This document shows, in pieces, positions 62,411 through 64,000 of a stretch of DNA of 64,000 nucleotides. Both the position numbers and the translations under genes were made by a program. The stretch lies in the NCBI GenBank assembly GCA_963691815.1, contig OY829655.1, positions 12,284,279-12,348,278 on the forward strand, read 5' to 3'. Positions within the stretch are counted from its first letter, which is position 1; every line of letters starts with the position of its first letter. The notes under the pieces were generated by a model. It ran no database searches. It was not told the origin of the DNA and was given only the letters and a program-made list of their open reading frames with translations. This DNA comes from Echiichthys vipera (taxonomy: Eukaryota; Chordata; Actinopteri; Perciformes; Trachinidae).

Positions 62411-64000
62411 AGTGTATTTAACCTTTACCATCTTAGTATGAGAAAGTGTATTCATGAGCACTGTATTAGTGTTCAGTGTTTCTATCACTGTCAAGAGAAA
62501 CTGAAATCTGAAAGAAAGCATTTGAATCTAGGATGATGCTGACAAGTAAGAGCACAAGAAACAGACAGTGTACGCATACTTATCATAGCTAATCAGAATC
62601 CATTAAGCCAGGTGAAGGGTTTATCATAGAAAACCTTTGCAGCATTGAACAAGTTGACAATGTTTGTAATCAAGCAAATCTGAGCCACATACATCACAGA
62701 GGCAGATGACACTGTCTTATATTTAATGAAAAGCAAATATTGGTTAGATTTTGGATTTGTGTGTCTGTGCTGTGGCAGCCAGCTGTAGTGCCTCCAGAAA
62801 GAGGCTCCCCGTGGTCAGCTCTCAGTCACTTCACTGACTGTCTCTGCCAACATATGGCCTCATCCCTAGGGAATAAAGTCTCACTTGGATTGATAATGGG
62901 ATCTGGCGATGAATATTGACTAACTATAGCAGGTTTGATGTTGCTGAATGAAGAGGGCATCACATTAAACATAGGTGGAAATTGAGATCCAGTGTGAGAA
63001 TGAAGTATTGGTTTGGAGGTTGTATGCACAATTCTCCTATGTCAGGGACTACATGGCTTTAAACCATTTCTTAAGCAGTTTTTGATCTGATGTTATATTG
63101 TGCTATAAAAATATAGAATTACAGAGGTGTGATAGAAATTAACAATTGAACAGCATGGAGGCCATGAAGTACCAGGCAACAAATTAATGTGTTGAGTTAT
63201 AAGCTCATTGTACCGTTCACTTTGTCTCCACTTCCTGTGTTGATGGTACAGTGGGTCAATTAATATTTGAATGTCGGTGTTACTTTGTTTGCTATTGAAA
63301 GGATGAGTGCAGCAAGTTCTCTAATGGCTTGCTGTGAATGTCAGCGAGGACAATAAATTAAGCTGTGACACAGCACTCTGACCCAGACAGGCATGCTTTC
63401 CAATCAAGTGGAAGTCATCTAACAGAATCGCTGCAATTTGTACACATTAACTCACTGATGTTTGGTGGTGTATTCAGCCCTCAACATTATTGCTGGGCCT
63501 TTTGATGTGGCTAAACTCATCACTAGTACCCTTTTACCACCAAAATTAGCATGTAGGGAACATGGAAAAACCCGCTGAAAACAGGCGATAGACTCCTTTC
63601 CCATTGCCGTTAGACAAGGCTTTCTTGGTATTTTCTAGTATGTCACATTCAACGTCACAAACATGCCCTAATCAGGGTTAGTAAACAGTAGAAAGCAGTA
63701 TGGCGGCTATAGGGACAATGCTTACGTGGTTACTTTTTCTGCAACTTATCCAGTCTCCCTTTTTAAACTTGCTGAAGATGAATTTGTAATGATGTCTGAT
63801 GCTTGGATGGAGATGGACGGAATTTGCGGCTGAGACGACAATGAGTGGCAGACGTTACCGACGTAGCCAACATGTGTCATGGCATTGAGCTGGAAAAGGG
63901 CCGAAAATGAGTGCGTCCACCCAAGTGCCATGTTTCCATCACTGCTGATTTGAGATGGAGCCAAGGAATACCCTACTGTGCAGAGTCATTTGTTCCGGGA
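62411..64000. other. Intergenic, no gene seen; possible repeat at the right edge
   Basis: From about 63515 to the window end the composition changes (CGGCTGAGACGACA, CCATGTTTCCATC) and resembles one end of a DNA transposon, but no partner terminus is inside the window. Confidence 0.3.

Overview
This window looks like nuclear DNA of a ray-finned (probably percomorph teleost) fish. It is AT-rich, with split genes, many (GT)n, (GA)n and (TATC)n microsatellites, and fragments of teleost-type Tc1, hAT-like and LINE/SINE-tail repeats. I recognise two protein-coding genes, placed tail to tail. They match the vertebrate neighbours NXPH2 and SPOPL.

Left half, + strand: nxph2 (neurexophilin 2). A short signal-peptide exon (4630-4674) follows a GC-richer 5' leader (about 3890-4629). 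A 16.6 kb intron full of microsatellites comes next, then one long coding exon (21298-22044) for the rest of a 263-residue secreted alpha-neurexin ligand. An AT-rich 3' flank or UTR runs on to about 24.0-24.2 kb.

Middle, - strand: spopl (speckle-type BTB/POZ protein-like, a CUL3 substrate adaptor). Ten coding exons between 34053 and 27453 sum to exactly 1179 nt (392 residues plus stop). The MATH, BTB and BACK domains are intact. A probable 5' leader exon lies at 38514-38597 and an NRF1-type promoter motif at 39936-39945. The 3' end of this gene is the most unusual part of the window. An 18-codon in-frame exon (28092-28145) follows a 103-nt intron with a GC donor, and the last three coding exons sit in the loop of an inverted repeat with two 381-bp arms (26985-27365 and 28730-29110) that are about 96% alike.

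Right third, 40-64 kb: I find no convincing gene. The region holds an A-rich simple repeat, a Tc1/mariner relic with TA duplications (41424-42294), a three-copy degenerate direct repeat, a 0.4 kb GT tract with higher-order structure, an L2-like tail, a 0.3 kb (TATC)n array, stretches that resemble conserved non-coding DNA, and two weak exon candidates near 57.1 and 57.8 kb. No prokaryotic, viral or CRISPR content was seen. Splice sites were set by reading GT/GC-AG borders that join in frame and restore the family protein; none was checked against transcripts.
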